NCBI GenBank assembly: GCA_030432235.1
Contig: JAUIHT010000006.1
Span: forward strand, 310,001-374,000
Source of the DNA: Verrucomicrobiia bacterium
Lineage (GTDB): Bacteria > Verrucomicrobiota > Verrucomicrobiia > Opitutales > Cerasicoccaceae
DNA: 64,000 nucleotides
Direction: 5' to 3'
How positions within the stretch are numbered: the stretch's first letter is position 1; each line of letters begins with the position of its first letter. The notes beneath the pieces are model-generated. The model had not been told where the DNA came from and did not search any database. It was given only the letters and a program-made list of their open reading frames with translations. Positions 1 to 9,518 of this stretch are shown in pieces. The position numbers and the translations under genes were made by a program.

Positions 1-148
1 ATACCCGCATTTCAGTGCCGGGTGAAACACAGGAATAAATAGTAGCCACCAAGATCTCGTCAGATTCACAGCGAAGCGGTGCCAAATTGCGCAAATCAAT
101 ACGATTCGGTCCTTCAAAAACAATTGCCTTGGTATGCATGGTATCCAT
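1..148 (-). CDS. Zinc-type (MDR) dehydrogenase, N-terminal part, runs off the window
   Basis: Reading the complement from the ATG at 148 gives an open frame to the window edge. It starts MDTMHTKAIVFEGPNRIDL and continues with a segment containing CVSPGTEM. This matches the N-terminal GroES-like fold of medium-chain, zinc-type alcohol dehydrogenases, where a first strand (KAIVFEGP) is followed by an (S)PGTE segment near the catalytic zinc site. The substrate cannot be told from 49 residues. A second in-frame ATG at 139 is an alternative start; the ATG at 158 is in another frame and stops quickly. The gene is divergent from the sulfatase at 460. Confidence 0.6.
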   Translation of the reverse strand, partial: MDTMHTKAIVFEGPNRIDLRNLAPLRCESDEILVATIYSCVSPGTEMRV

Positions 149-459
149 TATATTCCATATGAGATATAATAACTCAATAAGAGAGCAAGCTTTTCTGTGG
201 ATTTTTTAAACGAGGATATATTGGGCCCTATTCTTACCGCTGAGGCGGCGCTAAGGGTCATTTTGCTTTAGGCTAAATGTGCCTGTCGGGCTAATCGCAT
301 ATGTATAGTAGTACGCATGAAGGCGACTAAGGTATGCTTGTCAATGTGCGTTCCCTGTGCCCGCTTGACCGTGAAAGAAGCAAAAATCCAAAAAAAGAAT
401 TGCACGGTCGAAACAAATGAGATAATTTATCTCTAAATTAAAGCGCAACTGCCCCTAAT
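149..459. promoter_or_regulatory. Divergent intergenic region with a 15-bp inverted repeat at 419-433
   Basis: No gene is visible here. The region separates the leftward dehydrogenase from the rightward sulfatase. At 419-433 there is a perfect inverted repeat, GAGATAATTTATCTC, 27 bp before the sulfatase start, in a suitable place for an operator. It does not resemble the LacI-type palindrome found in the island. Function is inferred from position only. Confidence 0.25.
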
Positions 460-1938
460 ATGAGTCAATCTGCCGATAGGCCATCTCCCAATATCCTGAT
501 TCTCATGTCAGATCAGCATTCCTGTCGTTTCCTTGGCAGTGATGAGCGTGCGGAGATTGCGACACCTCACTTGGACGCTCTGGCGGCGGGTGGCGTGCGC
601 TTTCAGAACTGTTATTGCGGATCGCCTTTATGCGTGCCTTCGCGTATGTCCTGGCTGACCGCTCGCAACTGCCATGAGACGGGTGTCTGGAACAACGACC
701 ATTCACTATCCTCCACAATTCCTACCTTCGCCCATGGCCTGGGGCGGGCCGGCTATCGAACTGTTCTGGCGGGACGCATGCATTTTGTAGGCGGCGATCA
801 ATATCACGGCTTTCAAGAGCGAACCGTCGGCGACGTCAGCTCTCAACACTTGGGCCTGAACCAGGCCCTGGAGCGTGACAAAGGTTACTTCTTTCCGACC
901 GAGGCCGTGCCTACGGCGGGTCCCGGGCGTTCCAATTTTCTCGATTACGACAGGGCCGTCGCTGCAGATGCCTGCCGCATCATCGCGGAGCATGAAGCTG
1001 CCAGAGCCTCTGGCCGGGAAGTACGGCCTCTCGCCCTGGTTGTCTCTTTTATGTGCCCGCACGACCCGTATCGGGTGACTGAAGAGTACTATGGCCGCCA
1101 TGAAGGGCGCATCGGCCATCCCGTCAATGCCTCAGCTCGCGAGCCAGAGCTGCATCCGTGGCTTTCAGCGTGGCGGAAGTTATGGGAGTATGAAACCTTC
1201 ACCGAGGAGATGACGATTCGCGCCAGGACCGCCTATGCCGGAGTCGTTAGCTTTGTTGATGATCTTTGCGGCCAGGTGCTTACCCGCTGGAAAGACAGCA
1301 GCCTGTCCAATGACAATATTATCACTTATTTGTCCGATCACGGTGAGGCTGCCGGAGCACACGGTCTTTGGGCCAAGACAACTTTCTATGAAGACTCCGT
1401 TCGTGTTCCACTCATCTGGAATGCCTCCGGTCGCATCCGGGAGGGTGCTGTCGTCCCCGCTCCCGTAAGCCTTCTGGACTTCGGACCCACTTTGCTGGAT
1501 TTGATCGGAGCGCCCGCCCTGCCCAATACCTACGGGATGAGTTTGAAGAGCGAACTCGTAGACGGTACGCCAAGCGCCTCCGACCGCCCGATTTTCTCAG
1601 AGCTGGCATTGCCCAAAAACAAGCAGAAGTTCGAGAAGTTTCCGGTTAAACGCATGGTACGGCGTGGGCCCTGGAAACTGAATTACTACGAGGGCATGCC
1701 ATCCGCGCTTTACAATCTGGATGACGACCCGGACGAACTGAATGATAGAGCCGCGGATCCGGCCTGCGCTCCCTTGGTCGACGATTTACTCCAGGTCCTT
1801 ATTTCCGACGGCTGGAGCGCCCGAAAGGTCGAGGAAGCCATCGAACAAAGAAAATCCGATATACAGTATCTTTTTAATTGGACTGTGGAAACAGGCCCCA
1901 TTGACCCAATCCAGTGGGGCCCGGCAGCCAAACATTAA
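460..1938 (+). CDS. Type I sulfatase, apparently cytoplasmic
   Basis: A 492-residue arylsulfatase-family enzyme that would remove a sulfate ester from a sugar or a small molecule. The N-terminal strand NILILMSDQH carries the metal-binding Asp. The active-site signature CVPSR begins at Cys58, the residue that is converted to formylglycine in this family. DHGE near residue 294 carries further metal ligands. No signal peptide precedes the first strand, unlike the three island sulfatases, so a cytoplasmic role on imported oligosaccharides or small sulfate esters is likely. It is followed after 32 bp by the PEP-CTERM gene, possibly in the same transcript. The exact substrate is unknown. Confidence 0.9.
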   Translation: MSQSADRPSPNILILMSDQHSCRFLGSDERAEIATPHLDALAAGGVRFQNCYCGSPLCVPSRMSWLTARNCHETGVWNNDHSLSSTIPTFAHGLGRAGYRTVLAGRMHFVGGDQYHGFQERTVGDVSSQHLGLNQALERDKGYFFPTEAVPTAGPGRSNFLDYDRAVAADACRIIAEHEAARASGREVRPLALVVSFMCPHDPYRVTEEYYGRHEGRIGHPVNASAREPELHPWLSAWRKLWEYETFTEEMTIRARTAYAGVVSFVDDLCGQVLTRWKDSSLSNDNIITYLSDHGEAAGAHGLWAKTTFYEDSVRVPLIWNASGRIREGAVVPAPVSLLDFGPTLLDLIGAPALPNTYGMSLKSELVDGTPSASDRPIFSELALPKNKQKFEKFPVKRMVRRGPWKLNYYEGMPSALYNLDDDPDELNDRAADPACAPLVDDLLQVLISDGWSARKVEEAIEQRKSDIQYLFNWTVETGPIDPIQWGPAAKH

Positions 1939-1970
1939 ATCAACGGTAACCCCAAAAATCCAAAGATAAT

Positions 1971-2729
1971 ATGAAAACGATACCTAAGCTCATACTGTCC
2001 CTAACCCTGTGCGGCGCTGTCACCATGCAGGCCGAAACGCTGCTCACCTATAACTTCGATGGCCAAGCGCCGACAGCCAGTAGTGTGGACGCCAACCTGG
2101 GCGCCACCAACATCGGTTTTGCCAGCACGGGTTTCGTCTACGTCAACTCTGATGCGCTAGGAAATCCCAAGCCGAGCATTCTTGCCAACGCCTCGGGCAG
2201 CCAGCTGGGTTCCCGCACGGCCGCCGAAGCCCTGACCAACAATGACTATATTGGATTCACGGTGACGCCAGATACTGATTACCAAATGGATTTAGCCAGC
2301 TTCAAAATCGACGCCCAGGCAATTTACGGAGCCACAGGAGTCGCTGGAGACGTGACAGAGTTTTCCTTTGGCTTTTACTCTAGCGTGGACGGTTTTGACA
2401 ATACGGGGGACCAAATTGGCTCCACTCAAACCATCTCATACGAGAATCCGTCAACTGGCGCCAATCAGGGAGGCTTCTCAACCTATACCTTCAACGTCGC
2501 CTCGTTAAGTGGCTTGAGCACGGCAACGGAATTTCGCTTTTACGTATGGGTGTCGGATTTACAGGGTGATATTACCAACTATAACAATCGCCGCTTGACC
2601 CTCGATAATGTTACCCTGGAGGGAAGCGTAACTCCCATTCCTGAACCTGCTACTGTGTCGCTAATCATTGCAGGGATAGCCGGAATCGTGGTGTTTTTGC
2701 GCCGCAGATATTCGCTTCCTGCCAAGTGA
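1971..2729 (+). CDS. Secreted PEP-CTERM protein
   Basis: A 252-residue protein with a signal peptide ending near MQAET and a C-terminal PEP-CTERM sorting signal: PIPEPATVSL, a hydrophobic helix, then RRR. Such tails are recognised by exosortase systems and lead to processing at the cell surface. The body is rich in Ser, Thr, Asn and Gly and looks like a beta-sandwich with short repeated TNNDYIGF and FRFYVWVSD segments. It is paralogous along its whole length to the next gene, except that the next gene lacks the sorting tail. Function is unknown; a surface or matrix adhesin-like role is only an inference. Confidence 0.85.
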   Translation: MKTIPKLILSLTLCGAVTMQAETLLTYNFDGQAPTASSVDANLGATNIGFASTGFVYVNSDALGNPKPSILANASGSQLGSRTAAEALTNNDYIGFTVTPDTDYQMDLASFKIDAQAIYGATGVAGDVTEFSFGFYSSVDGFDNTGDQIGSTQTISYENPSTGANQGGFSTYTFNVASLSGLSTATEFRFYVWVSDLQGDITNYNNRRLTLDNVTLEGSVTPIPEPATVSLIIAGIAGIVVFLRRRYSLPAK

Positions 2730-2825
2730 GAGGAGCTTTGGGCAGATCAAGGTTTCCGGTGACTAGGCCAGCACCCTCGCGGTCCACCTAGCAGACATGC
2801 GTTAAATCCTTATGCAAATACCACA

Positions 2826-3497
2826 ATGAGTACGATAGATAAGCTTGTACTGTCCTTAATTCTGTGTTCCGTCGTCACGGTGCAGGCCGAAGAGTTGTTG
2901 GTCTATACCTTCGACGACCAATCCCCTGCGGTAAGCAGCGTGTCCGCCTATCTGGAAGCAAGTGATGTAGACTTTGCTGATACGAGCTTTGCCCCCAACC
3001 GGTCCTTCTTGTTGGGTAACCCAGCGCCTGGAGTTCTTGCTAACGCTTCAGGCACCGAACTGAAAGCACGTTTGCCTGCGGAGGCTTTGAGCTTCAATAC
3101 ATATATAGGATTCAAGGTGAGCCCTGATAAGCATTACGAGATAGATCTGGCATGTTTTAAAGTCGATGCACAGGGGCTCAATGGGGCTCTGGGTGAGGCC
3201 GGAAGCACCACGGAATACGCGTTTGGCCTTTACTCCAGCGTCGATGGCTGGAAAAGCACGGCGGATATGATCGGCAAATCGCAAAGTATCACTTTTACTT
3301 CCACGGAGGGCGGACATATACAAGGCGGTTTCACTACCCTGACATTCAATATCGAGTCCTTGCCCAATCTGGACTCGGATATCGAGTTTCGCCTCTACAT
3401 CTGGGTCCCTGAAACTGGCGGAAGCACTCCTAATAACAACCGCCGCCTTTCTCTAGATAACATCATCCTGGATGGTAGCGTCTCACCCAAGCTTTGA
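2826..3497 (+). CDS. Paralogue of the preceding PEP-CTERM protein without the sorting signal
   Basis: A 223-residue secreted protein starting MSTIDKLVLSLILCSVVTVQAEELL. It aligns closely with its upstream neighbour: LLTYNFDGQAPTASSV matches LLVYTFDDQSPAVSSV, and NNNRRLSLDNI matches NNRRLTLDNV. It ends at DGSVSPKL and a stop, exactly where the neighbour continues into PEPATVSL and its membrane helix. The next bases encode no PEP motif in any frame that I could see, so the tail is absent rather than frameshifted. This copy should be released or held by partners rather than sorted by exosortase. Tandem duplication is the simplest origin. Confidence 0.8.
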   Translation: MSTIDKLVLSLILCSVVTVQAEELLVYTFDDQSPAVSSVSAYLEASDVDFADTSFAPNRSFLLGNPAPGVLANASGTELKARLPAEALSFNTYIGFKVSPDKHYEIDLACFKVDAQGLNGALGEAGSTTEYAFGLYSSVDGWKSTADMIGKSQSITFTSTEGGHIQGGFTTLTFNIESLPNLDSDIEFRLYIWVPETGGSTPNNNRRLSLDNIILDGSVSPKL

Positions 3498-3592
3498 ATC
3501 TGTCTTAGCGTCGTTTGCTATTGTTGAAACAGTAGGAGTTTGCGTCGCCTGATGGTTTTAGTACAGCGTTTGAGGCGAGTTTCTCCGCATTT

Positions 3593-6500
3593 ATGTTATC
3601 CCAGACCCCCACCATCATCGTTAATAGGCGTAGTCGCAGGCATGCATGTGGCCATGCCCACGCTTATTTTTGCATAGGCGAGTCCAGAGCAGGAGTCGGT
3701 AAGGGATTTGCGCTGGTGGTGGCCCTGTCTATCATGTCGTTTATTCTACTCCTGATCACGAGCTTATCGCTGCTTGTGAGGATGGATTTGGCCACGCACG
3801 AGCATAATTCAGCTCAGTTACGGGCGGAGCAGGCTGCACTGTTAGCCTTGGATACGGCCTTGGGAAGCTTGCAGGCAATGGCTGGCCCGGACCAGCGGGT
3901 AACAGCAAGAGCCGATATTCTCACTGGTGGCTACAGTGGGCTTATTCCGAATACCGAGAAGTCCAGCTGGACGGGTGTCTGGCGTAGCGATGATGCCAAT
4001 CCACTCGACCCTGACACCAAGAGCTTCGTTGGATGGTTGGCTTCCGTGCGGGACGGCAACGATGTCTTGGACACGGCCACTGGTGCGTTGGGGACCGGTG
4101 CGGCCTCTTTGGTCAGTGAGCGTGAGGATGCTGACGGCAACACCGTTCCGGCAGTGCGGGCAGAGGTTATCAATGATGCTGACTCCGGTATAGGTTACGC
4201 TTGGGTCGTTCTAGACGAAGGCATCAAGGCCAAGATAAACGCCAGCACTTGGGAAGAGAACGACACTGTCTATACCGAGACGGGACAGTTGGCGCAAGGC
4301 CTGCGTTTTGGGCCTGCCGAAGGCGCCAAGGCTGAGGTGCTAACCGGTCTGGATGATTTTCGGAGTCTGATATCTCCCGAGGAGCGGACGCGTTTTGCAG
4401 ACCTTGAAGATGTGGACTCGTTCTATGGCTCCGGCGCAGGCGGTGAGCATTTTCATGATCTGACTACATGGAGCTACGGCGTACTCGCCGATGTGAAAAA
4501 CGGCGGGCTTCGCCGCGACTTGACCCGCGGACTGGGAGACCAGTTCGCCGTCCTTTCGGGTACCAACGTCATGGATTCCTTTCCACTGAAATGGGACAGT
4601 CTGGAGGCTTGGTATAATCTTTACCAGAAGCTGGACAATCCGGATGGTGCACTTCCCGTACTCAATCCCAAGGATACGCTGCCGGACCTTGCTGTTTCGC
4701 GGGAAGAGTTCGACCCGGCCGACATTGAAACCGAGCCTCTTGCCGACGGCGGGATTCAAGGCTGGCAACTGACTTCGCACCCTATCGCACCGGTCGTCCA
4801 GCAATTCGTGTGGCGAATCGGCGGTTTGACCTCAGACTACAACACCACGAGCCATACTTGGGATTGGCGTTCCGACCGCCCCACAGGAGAAACAAATCTG
4901 GAGCAGTGGGCCTACGTCAACAGGGGTCGCCATGTGATTAGTCCGCTGGTCGTGCTATGGAATCCCTATAACGTGGCGCTCGATACCGGTGACTACCGGG
5001 TCACCTATGACCCCGCTGCGCAAATTCAAGTCGTGGCGCGAGACCCTGACAGCGGCAACACGCAGGATATGCTGGTAGCCGGACCACAGGACATCGTCGA
5101 CATGTGGCAAGGCACCGATTCGACGAGCCGCACGGGACACTTTACGGTGGAACTCTTTGCCGAGTACGACCGGAATGGCGTTACACAATCCGAGCAAACC
5201 ATTCTACAACCCGGTGAGATGAAAATATTTGGCCTGCGTTTTGTGCAGGCCACCGGCTCGAACCCGGACAATGTTTATGGAGGTGGCTTCGGCGGCTGGG
5301 GCTCCTCACGTGAACCGCTTCAATTGATCGGGCCGAGCGGTGGCGCACCTCATAACACTTTCCGCGCCCTTGTAAACTCGCGCAACATCGATGTGACTCA
5401 TACGGATTTGGATTGGGTGCAAGATCACCTTTCCCTGGACTTTGGGAGTAATACTGCTTCGACCGACCCCAACGATTTTCGACTCACCCTGACCATCGCG
5501 GACGCCAACGGCGGTGGTGAACCAGAGGCGGGCTTCGTCCTGCGTGATGTCTGGGGCCTGCGTCCTTCCTCCTCAGCCTCAGGGAGCAAATATGCTTTCG
5601 CCGATATCTGGACCCGTCCGGGCTCCACGACCAGCGAAAACCTGACTTTGTACGACTATTGGGACATGATCCGCAACAGCCACATGCAGACCGGAAGCAG
5701 CGGCGCGGATATACTCTACGCCGCGAGTATCGTGGCCCGAATGAAAACGAGCGAGTTCGAGATGGGCGCGGATTCCGTGCCGATTATTGCCCATCTTAAC
5801 CCTCTAGCTTGGCACACACGGGCAGGCCATCCCGATGAGGTAACATCACCGCTGTGGGATGTTTCCGTGTTCGATCGCACGGACTGGAACTTGGACAAGC
5901 CGCAGAACAATACACTCAACGCGGGTATTTCCAAGTGGGGGAATTCCATATCTACATTCGGCCAGGAGCGTGTCGTACTCAAGGAGATCCCGCGCCAGCC
6001 CTTGTTTTCAATTGGGCAATTCATGCATGCAGACATCGGCGTCTTTGATACCGTCCCGCTTTATACTGTCGGCAGTTCGTATGCGCCTCCCTTCGGCCCT
6101 CTCACCCAACGCAGCTACAGCGACGCTATGGATATCGATGGCAACGGCACGCAGCCCGAAGCAATCGATCTTGCGTGGTATTACAACGATGCTCTCTTCG
6201 ATGCCTGGTTCTTTTCCACGGTACCCAATCTCGGCCAGGACATGCAGTACCCTCCCTTTGAGACCTTCGATCTGGAATACATTCGCGCCGGCAAGAAATT
6301 GCCGAATACCCATTACCAATATTTTTCGACAAGCGGTTCCTTCGACGAAGAGTATGAGAGTCGGCTCCGCGACATCGATACGGCGGCCACCTCTCTATTA
6401 GTGGACGGTTCCTTTAACGTAAACTCGACATCAGTGGAGGCTTGGAAAGCCATGCTGGCAAGCCTGCGCCAAAACGAAGATTTTCAGTACTATGATGTCG

Positions 6501-7180
6501 CCGATGGCAGTGACACGGAGGCCACGCTCGTCCCGGAGGATGTCGGAACCCCCATCCCGCGCTTCCTGCATCCCATGGCATCCAATCGCAACGCGGACGA
6601 GGGTGACTCGCCGCAGGCCTGGGCCGGATTCCGCTCACTCTCGGAATCGGAGTTGAACGACTTGGCAACCGAGATCGTGAATCAGGTACGCTTGCGTGGC
6701 CCCTTCCGTTCACTTTCCGATTTCGTCAACCGCCGTCTGGTTGATGGCCCAACGGGCAGCTCTGGGGCATTGCAATCAGCCTTGGACGCTACGATTAACC
6801 AACCGTTGAAGAACAGCTTCGGAGGCGAGCCGACGCAATCATCCGTCTGGGGTGCGACGGTGAACTGGGACGAACATGCCCCCGCCGCAGGTGCGGGAGC
6901 ACCTGGCTGGATTCTGCAGAACGATATCCTCCAAATGCTGGCCCCTGCCCTGTCCGCACGTTCGGATACCTTCCGTATTCGGGCCTGTGGCATTGCGTAC
7001 GACCCGCTCACGAACCAGCCTGCGGCTAAAAGGTGGTGCGAAGCCGTCGTCCAACGCATACCTAGCTGGATGGCCCCGGGGGATGCCCCCGAAGACAGCC
7101 CCACTGTAACGCTGAACCAAAACTTCGGTCGGAGCTTCGTCCTCGTCAGCTTCCGCTGGCTGAATGAATCCGAAATATAA
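3593..7180 (+). CDS. Giant prepilin-type protein, Verru_Chthon cassette protein A-like
   Basis: A 1195-residue protein. Residues around 41-66 form a type IV prepilin-like segment (GFALVVALSIMSFILLL) after a long charged leader. It is followed by a helix and DQRVTARADIL, typical of the Verrucomicrobia-specific 'Verru_Chthon cassette protein A'. Other blocks shared with the island copy are LDEGIKAKIN, LTRGLGDQ, VVLWNPYNVAL, PRQPLFSIGQFMHAD, FNVNSTSVEAWKA, DFVNRRLVDG, SDTFRIRACG and a C-terminus FRWLNESEI. The DFVNRR and SDTFRI segments recall GspK-type minor pseudopilins, so I infer a very large pseudopilin working with a secretin. It overlaps or abuts the next gene in translationally coupled fashion. 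Confidence 0.8.
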   Translation: MLSQTPTIIVNRRSRRHACGHAHAYFCIGESRAGVGKGFALVVALSIMSFILLLITSLSLLVRMDLATHEHNSAQLRAEQAALLALDTALGSLQAMAGPDQRVTARADILTGGYSGLIPNTEKSSWTGVWRSDDANPLDPDTKSFVGWLASVRDGNDVLDTATGALGTGAASLVSEREDADGNTVPAVRAEVINDADSGIGYAWVVLDEGIKAKINASTWEENDTVYTETGQLAQGLRFGPAEGAKAEVLTGLDDFRSLISPEERTRFADLEDVDSFYGSGAGGEHFHDLTTWSYGVLADVKNGGLRRDLTRGLGDQFAVLSGTNVMDSFPLKWDSLEAWYNLYQKLDNPDGALPVLNPKDTLPDLAVSREEFDPADIETEPLADGGIQGWQLTSHPIAPVVQQFVWRIGGLTSDYNTTSHTWDWRSDRPTGETNLEQWAYVNRGRHVISPLVVLWNPYNVALDTGDYRVTYDPAAQIQVVARDPDSGNTQDMLVAGPQDIVDMWQGTDSTSRTGHFTVELFAEYDRNGVTQSEQTILQPGEMKIFGLRFVQATGSNPDNVYGGGFGGWGSSREPLQLIGPSGGAPHNTFRALVNSRNIDVTHTDLDWVQDHLSLDFGSNTASTDPNDFRLTLTIADANGGGEPEAGFVLRDVWGLRPSSSASGSKYAFADIWTRPGSTTSENLTLYDYWDMIRNSHMQTGSSGADILYAASIVARMKTSEFEMGADSVPIIAHLNPLAWHTRAGHPDEVTSPLWDVSVFDRTDWNLDKPQNNTLNAGISKWGNSISTFGQERVVLKEIPRQPLFSIGQFMHADIGVFDTVPLYTVGSSYAPPFGPLTQRSYSDAMDIDGNGTQPEAIDLAWYYNDALFDAWFFSTVPNLGQDMQYPPFETFDLEYIRAGKKLPNTHYQYFSTSGSFDEEYESRLRDIDTAATSLLVDGSFNVNSTSVEAWKAMLASLRQNEDFQYYDVADGSDTEATLVPEDVGTPIPRFLHPMASNRNADEGDSPQAWAGFRSLSESELNDLATEIVNQVRLRGPFRSLSDFVNRRLVDGPTGSSGALQSALDATINQPLKNSFGGEPTQSSVWGATVNWDEHAPAAGAGAPGWILQNDILQMLAPALSARSDTFRIRACGIAYDPLTNQPAAKRWCEAVVQRIPSWMAPGDAPEDSPTVTLNQNFGRSFVLVSFRWLNESEI

Positions 7181-7181
7181 A

Positions 7182-7898
7182 ATGAACCTTCTGTCGAAAA
7201 ATTGCCCATCATTTCTGACTGCTGTTTGTCTGTTAGCAGTGGTTCTGACGAGCCAGGCCAGCGAGGAAATTTTCCGCGCTAATCTCCGTTTCTTCAATCC
7301 CATCACTGACACCCGTGATCTGTTTTTCATGAGCAAGGGAGAAGACCGTGAAATTCGCTGCACTTTCAGTGGTCCCTCTGGGCGCTATCACTACGAAGGC
7401 CCGACTGGTCGTCTGCAGTTATATCGGATGAGTGGGACGGGCGAGTCGGCACAACGTATGCCAGTGGCCTCATTAACCCTGCCAGCGACAGGAGAGGATT
7501 ACCTTGTCTTCATGCTCCCGGACCGGAACTTGGGCACAGAAGGCTTTCTAACGCGTGTCTTCAACGACAACATTCAGCTTCTTTCAAAAGGCAATACGCG
7601 CATCTATAACCTATTGCCGAACACCATTGCGGTGAAGTACGGCGAGCAGGAGATGATCATCGAAAAAGGTTCCTCGAAAACGGTGAACAACCGCGAGGCG
7701 ATGGCTCGGGACAGCAAGGAATCTTCGGACACAGACTATCAGCATTTGGATATGCCTGTCCATGTTGTGGTCAGAAATACAGAGGGTTGGAAAGTCGTAT
7801 ACCGCTCGGTGTGGTATCCCATTATAGAAGCCCGCCATCAGGTATTCGTCATCCCGGAAAACAAAGGCGCTGTGCGCGTCGTCCAGATCACAGACTGA
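7182..7898 (+). CDS. Small secreted partner of the pseudopilin-like protein
   Basis: About 238 residues from the ATG at 7182, one base after the stop of the giant pseudopilin gene; a start at 7164 inside that gene is possible but puts six extra residues before the signal peptide (LLAVVLTSQAS). No named domain is recognised. The protein is homologous to the product at 40152-40853: RIYNLLPNTIAVKYG corresponds to YRFVNLTQERIAVALG, and VVYRSVWYPIIEARHQVFVI to LVFSTNWAVNPNVRYLVLI. In both loci it directly follows the giant protein and overlaps or abuts its conserved FRWLNE(S/D)EI end, so the two probably act together at the envelope. Confidence 0.7.
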   Translation: MNLLSKNCPSFLTAVCLLAVVLTSQASEEIFRANLRFFNPITDTRDLFFMSKGEDREIRCTFSGPSGRYHYEGPTGRLQLYRMSGTGESAQRMPVASLTLPATGEDYLVFMLPDRNLGTEGFLTRVFNDNIQLLSKGNTRIYNLLPNTIAVKYGEQEMIIEKGSSKTVNNREAMARDSKESSDTDYQHLDMPVHVVVRNTEGWKVVYRSVWYPIIEARHQVFVIPENKGAVRVVQITD

Positions 7899-8121
7899 CA
7901 TGATCTCGTAAAACCCGCAGAGTAAGATAATAAGGGCATCAAGCTTTCCGCATTTTCGCTCTACCTCAAAGATTGGGGACATGAGGCAAAACCTTCTTGG
8001 ACCGTGGTCGGCCTATGGGGATGGATTTGCGAATCGATTCTCAGGGGGACGGTATCCCAGCAGGTATCGATGGTGGTAGATTTCAAAGAATAGAAAGCCA
8101 GAACATCGTTATGACGATTTT

Positions 8122-9255
8122 TAGGCTTCCTTGAGGCCATCCTTTCCGTTTTCGCGGTGATAGAAATTCAGGAGCCCGCCGAGGCGTTCAAATTTTACTA
8201 TCGGTGAGGATTCACCGGGCGTGGCGGACGCATACGGGAAGGAATGATATTGTCCAAACCCTGGTGATTTCGCTCATGCAGGTAGTGTTTCGTGAACTGA
8301 GAAATAGCCCGCCGAACTGATTGTACGCCGAGAAAAACGAAGTGATCGAGGCACTCGCGTTTAATGGTTTTAACGAACGCCTCGGCGTAGCCATTTTGCT
8401 CAGGGCAGCCCGGTCGGGTGCGAATGACTTTCACCCCTGCCCTGTCGAGGATCTCGGCAAAGGCATCGGCCAGCACCGGATCGTTGTCGCAGATGAGATA
8501 CTTCATGCCGTCGAGAAAGCCGTCAATGTCGTTGGTCAACTCGCGGGCGACATTGCACAGTATCTCGCCATTGATTTCGCAGCCGATGCACGCGATTCTC
8601 ACCTCGCGCGTGGCCAGATTGATGACAAAAAAGTGTAATAGCGAACCAACCCGAAAGGCGTCCAGACCGCAGTCGTAAAAAAGTCCGCAGCCGAGATGAC
8701 TGATAGATGCGAACGGATAAATCGGCCCCAGGTCTTGCGCTTGGCCCGCTCCGGAGAAGGCAAAATCCCGTAGTCGCGGAGGATGTTGCCGACCGTAGCC
8801 TCGCAGACTTCGTACCCGACATTTGCCAATGCACCTTGAATGCGCCCATAGCCCCAGTTCGGATTTTCTTCAGCCAGCTTCACACACAGCTCACGGATGA
8901 CTACCATGCGCTTTTGGCCTTCGGTATTAACTTTTCGTTTAGCGGTGTATTTGAGCGCCACAAGTCGCCGATGCCAGCCGAGGATGGTGTTCGGTGTAAC
9001 GATGTTGGCGTATTGCTGAAGTTGAGCCCAGCCGAGCTTCTTACCCTTCTTGGCCAAGTTTCGGCGCTGCTTGTCGTTTAAACGCAGCTTCTTACCTGTG
9101 GCATCAAACTGCTCCTTGAGAATCCGGTTCTCCTCAAGCAGATAGTCAATGACTTGCTGTTGCTTTCGGTTCATCCAACCCGCCAGAGTGGCCAAAATAA
9201 TATGTGCTTGCGTCTTCAAGGCCCGCTTTTCTAGACTTCCGCAAATTGCTGTCAA
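8122..9255 (-). pseudogene. rve-type (DDE integrase) transposase with two frameshifts
   Basis: Three pieces in different frames together make one integrase-core transposase of about 370 residues. The first piece (9255 to about 8630) has the N-terminal ATLAGWMNRKQQQV segment and the first catalytic Asp (AADFF). Reading then resumes in another frame after a run of six A at 8627-8632 with INLATREVRIACIG. That piece carries the second Asp (LICDNDP) and the Glu (GYAEAFVKTIK). Near 8240 the frame changes again into ERLGGLLNFYHREN, ending at the stop 8122-8124. Both shifts are as if one base were missing from a short homopolymer. Decay is likely; sequencing error is possible. Confidence 0.75.
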
Positions 9256-9470
9256 TCAGCTTGTTCATCGGACTTATCCTAAGTTTGAACCCTCCACGGA
9301 TATCAAACAAGTTACTTTGGCCACGGCCTGTCTTTACGCGCATATCAAATCGTCTCTGTTTGTCGTAGATAAGTTGAGGTTAATCGAACTGGCCTTAAGA
9401 GCCCCTTTTTTTAGAAATTCCTAAGTTGCTGTCAATCAGCACTGATGCTAAATTTTGACCCTATAGGCCT
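9233..9470. repeat. Imperfect direct repeat, 180 bp apart, at the insertion-sequence edge
   Basis: TTGCTGTCAATCAGC occurs at 9246-9260 and again at 9426-9440, exactly 180 bp apart. Similar flanks extend on both sides: a (g)cccctttt-like stretch before it and a GGGTTCAAA/GGGTCAAA-like stretch (read on the complement) beyond it. On the minus strand both copies encode a related opening (TAICGSLEKRALK versus TAT-stop-EFLKKGALK). The outer copy therefore looks like a decayed second 5' end of the same insertion sequence. The stretch 9256-9518 otherwise shows no gene. Confidence 0.45.
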
Positions 9471-9518
9471 ACATCCTTGACTGGCGATGTAGTGTCTGTT
9501 TTTATAATCTAAAAAGCT

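Noticed and set aside
8627-8632. Programmed -1 frameshift in the transposase at the heptamer TTTTTTG
   Set aside because: The heptamer is a possible slippery site, but it lies inside the catalytic domain rather than between two products, and a second shift near 8240 lacks such a site. Decay or sequence error explains both.
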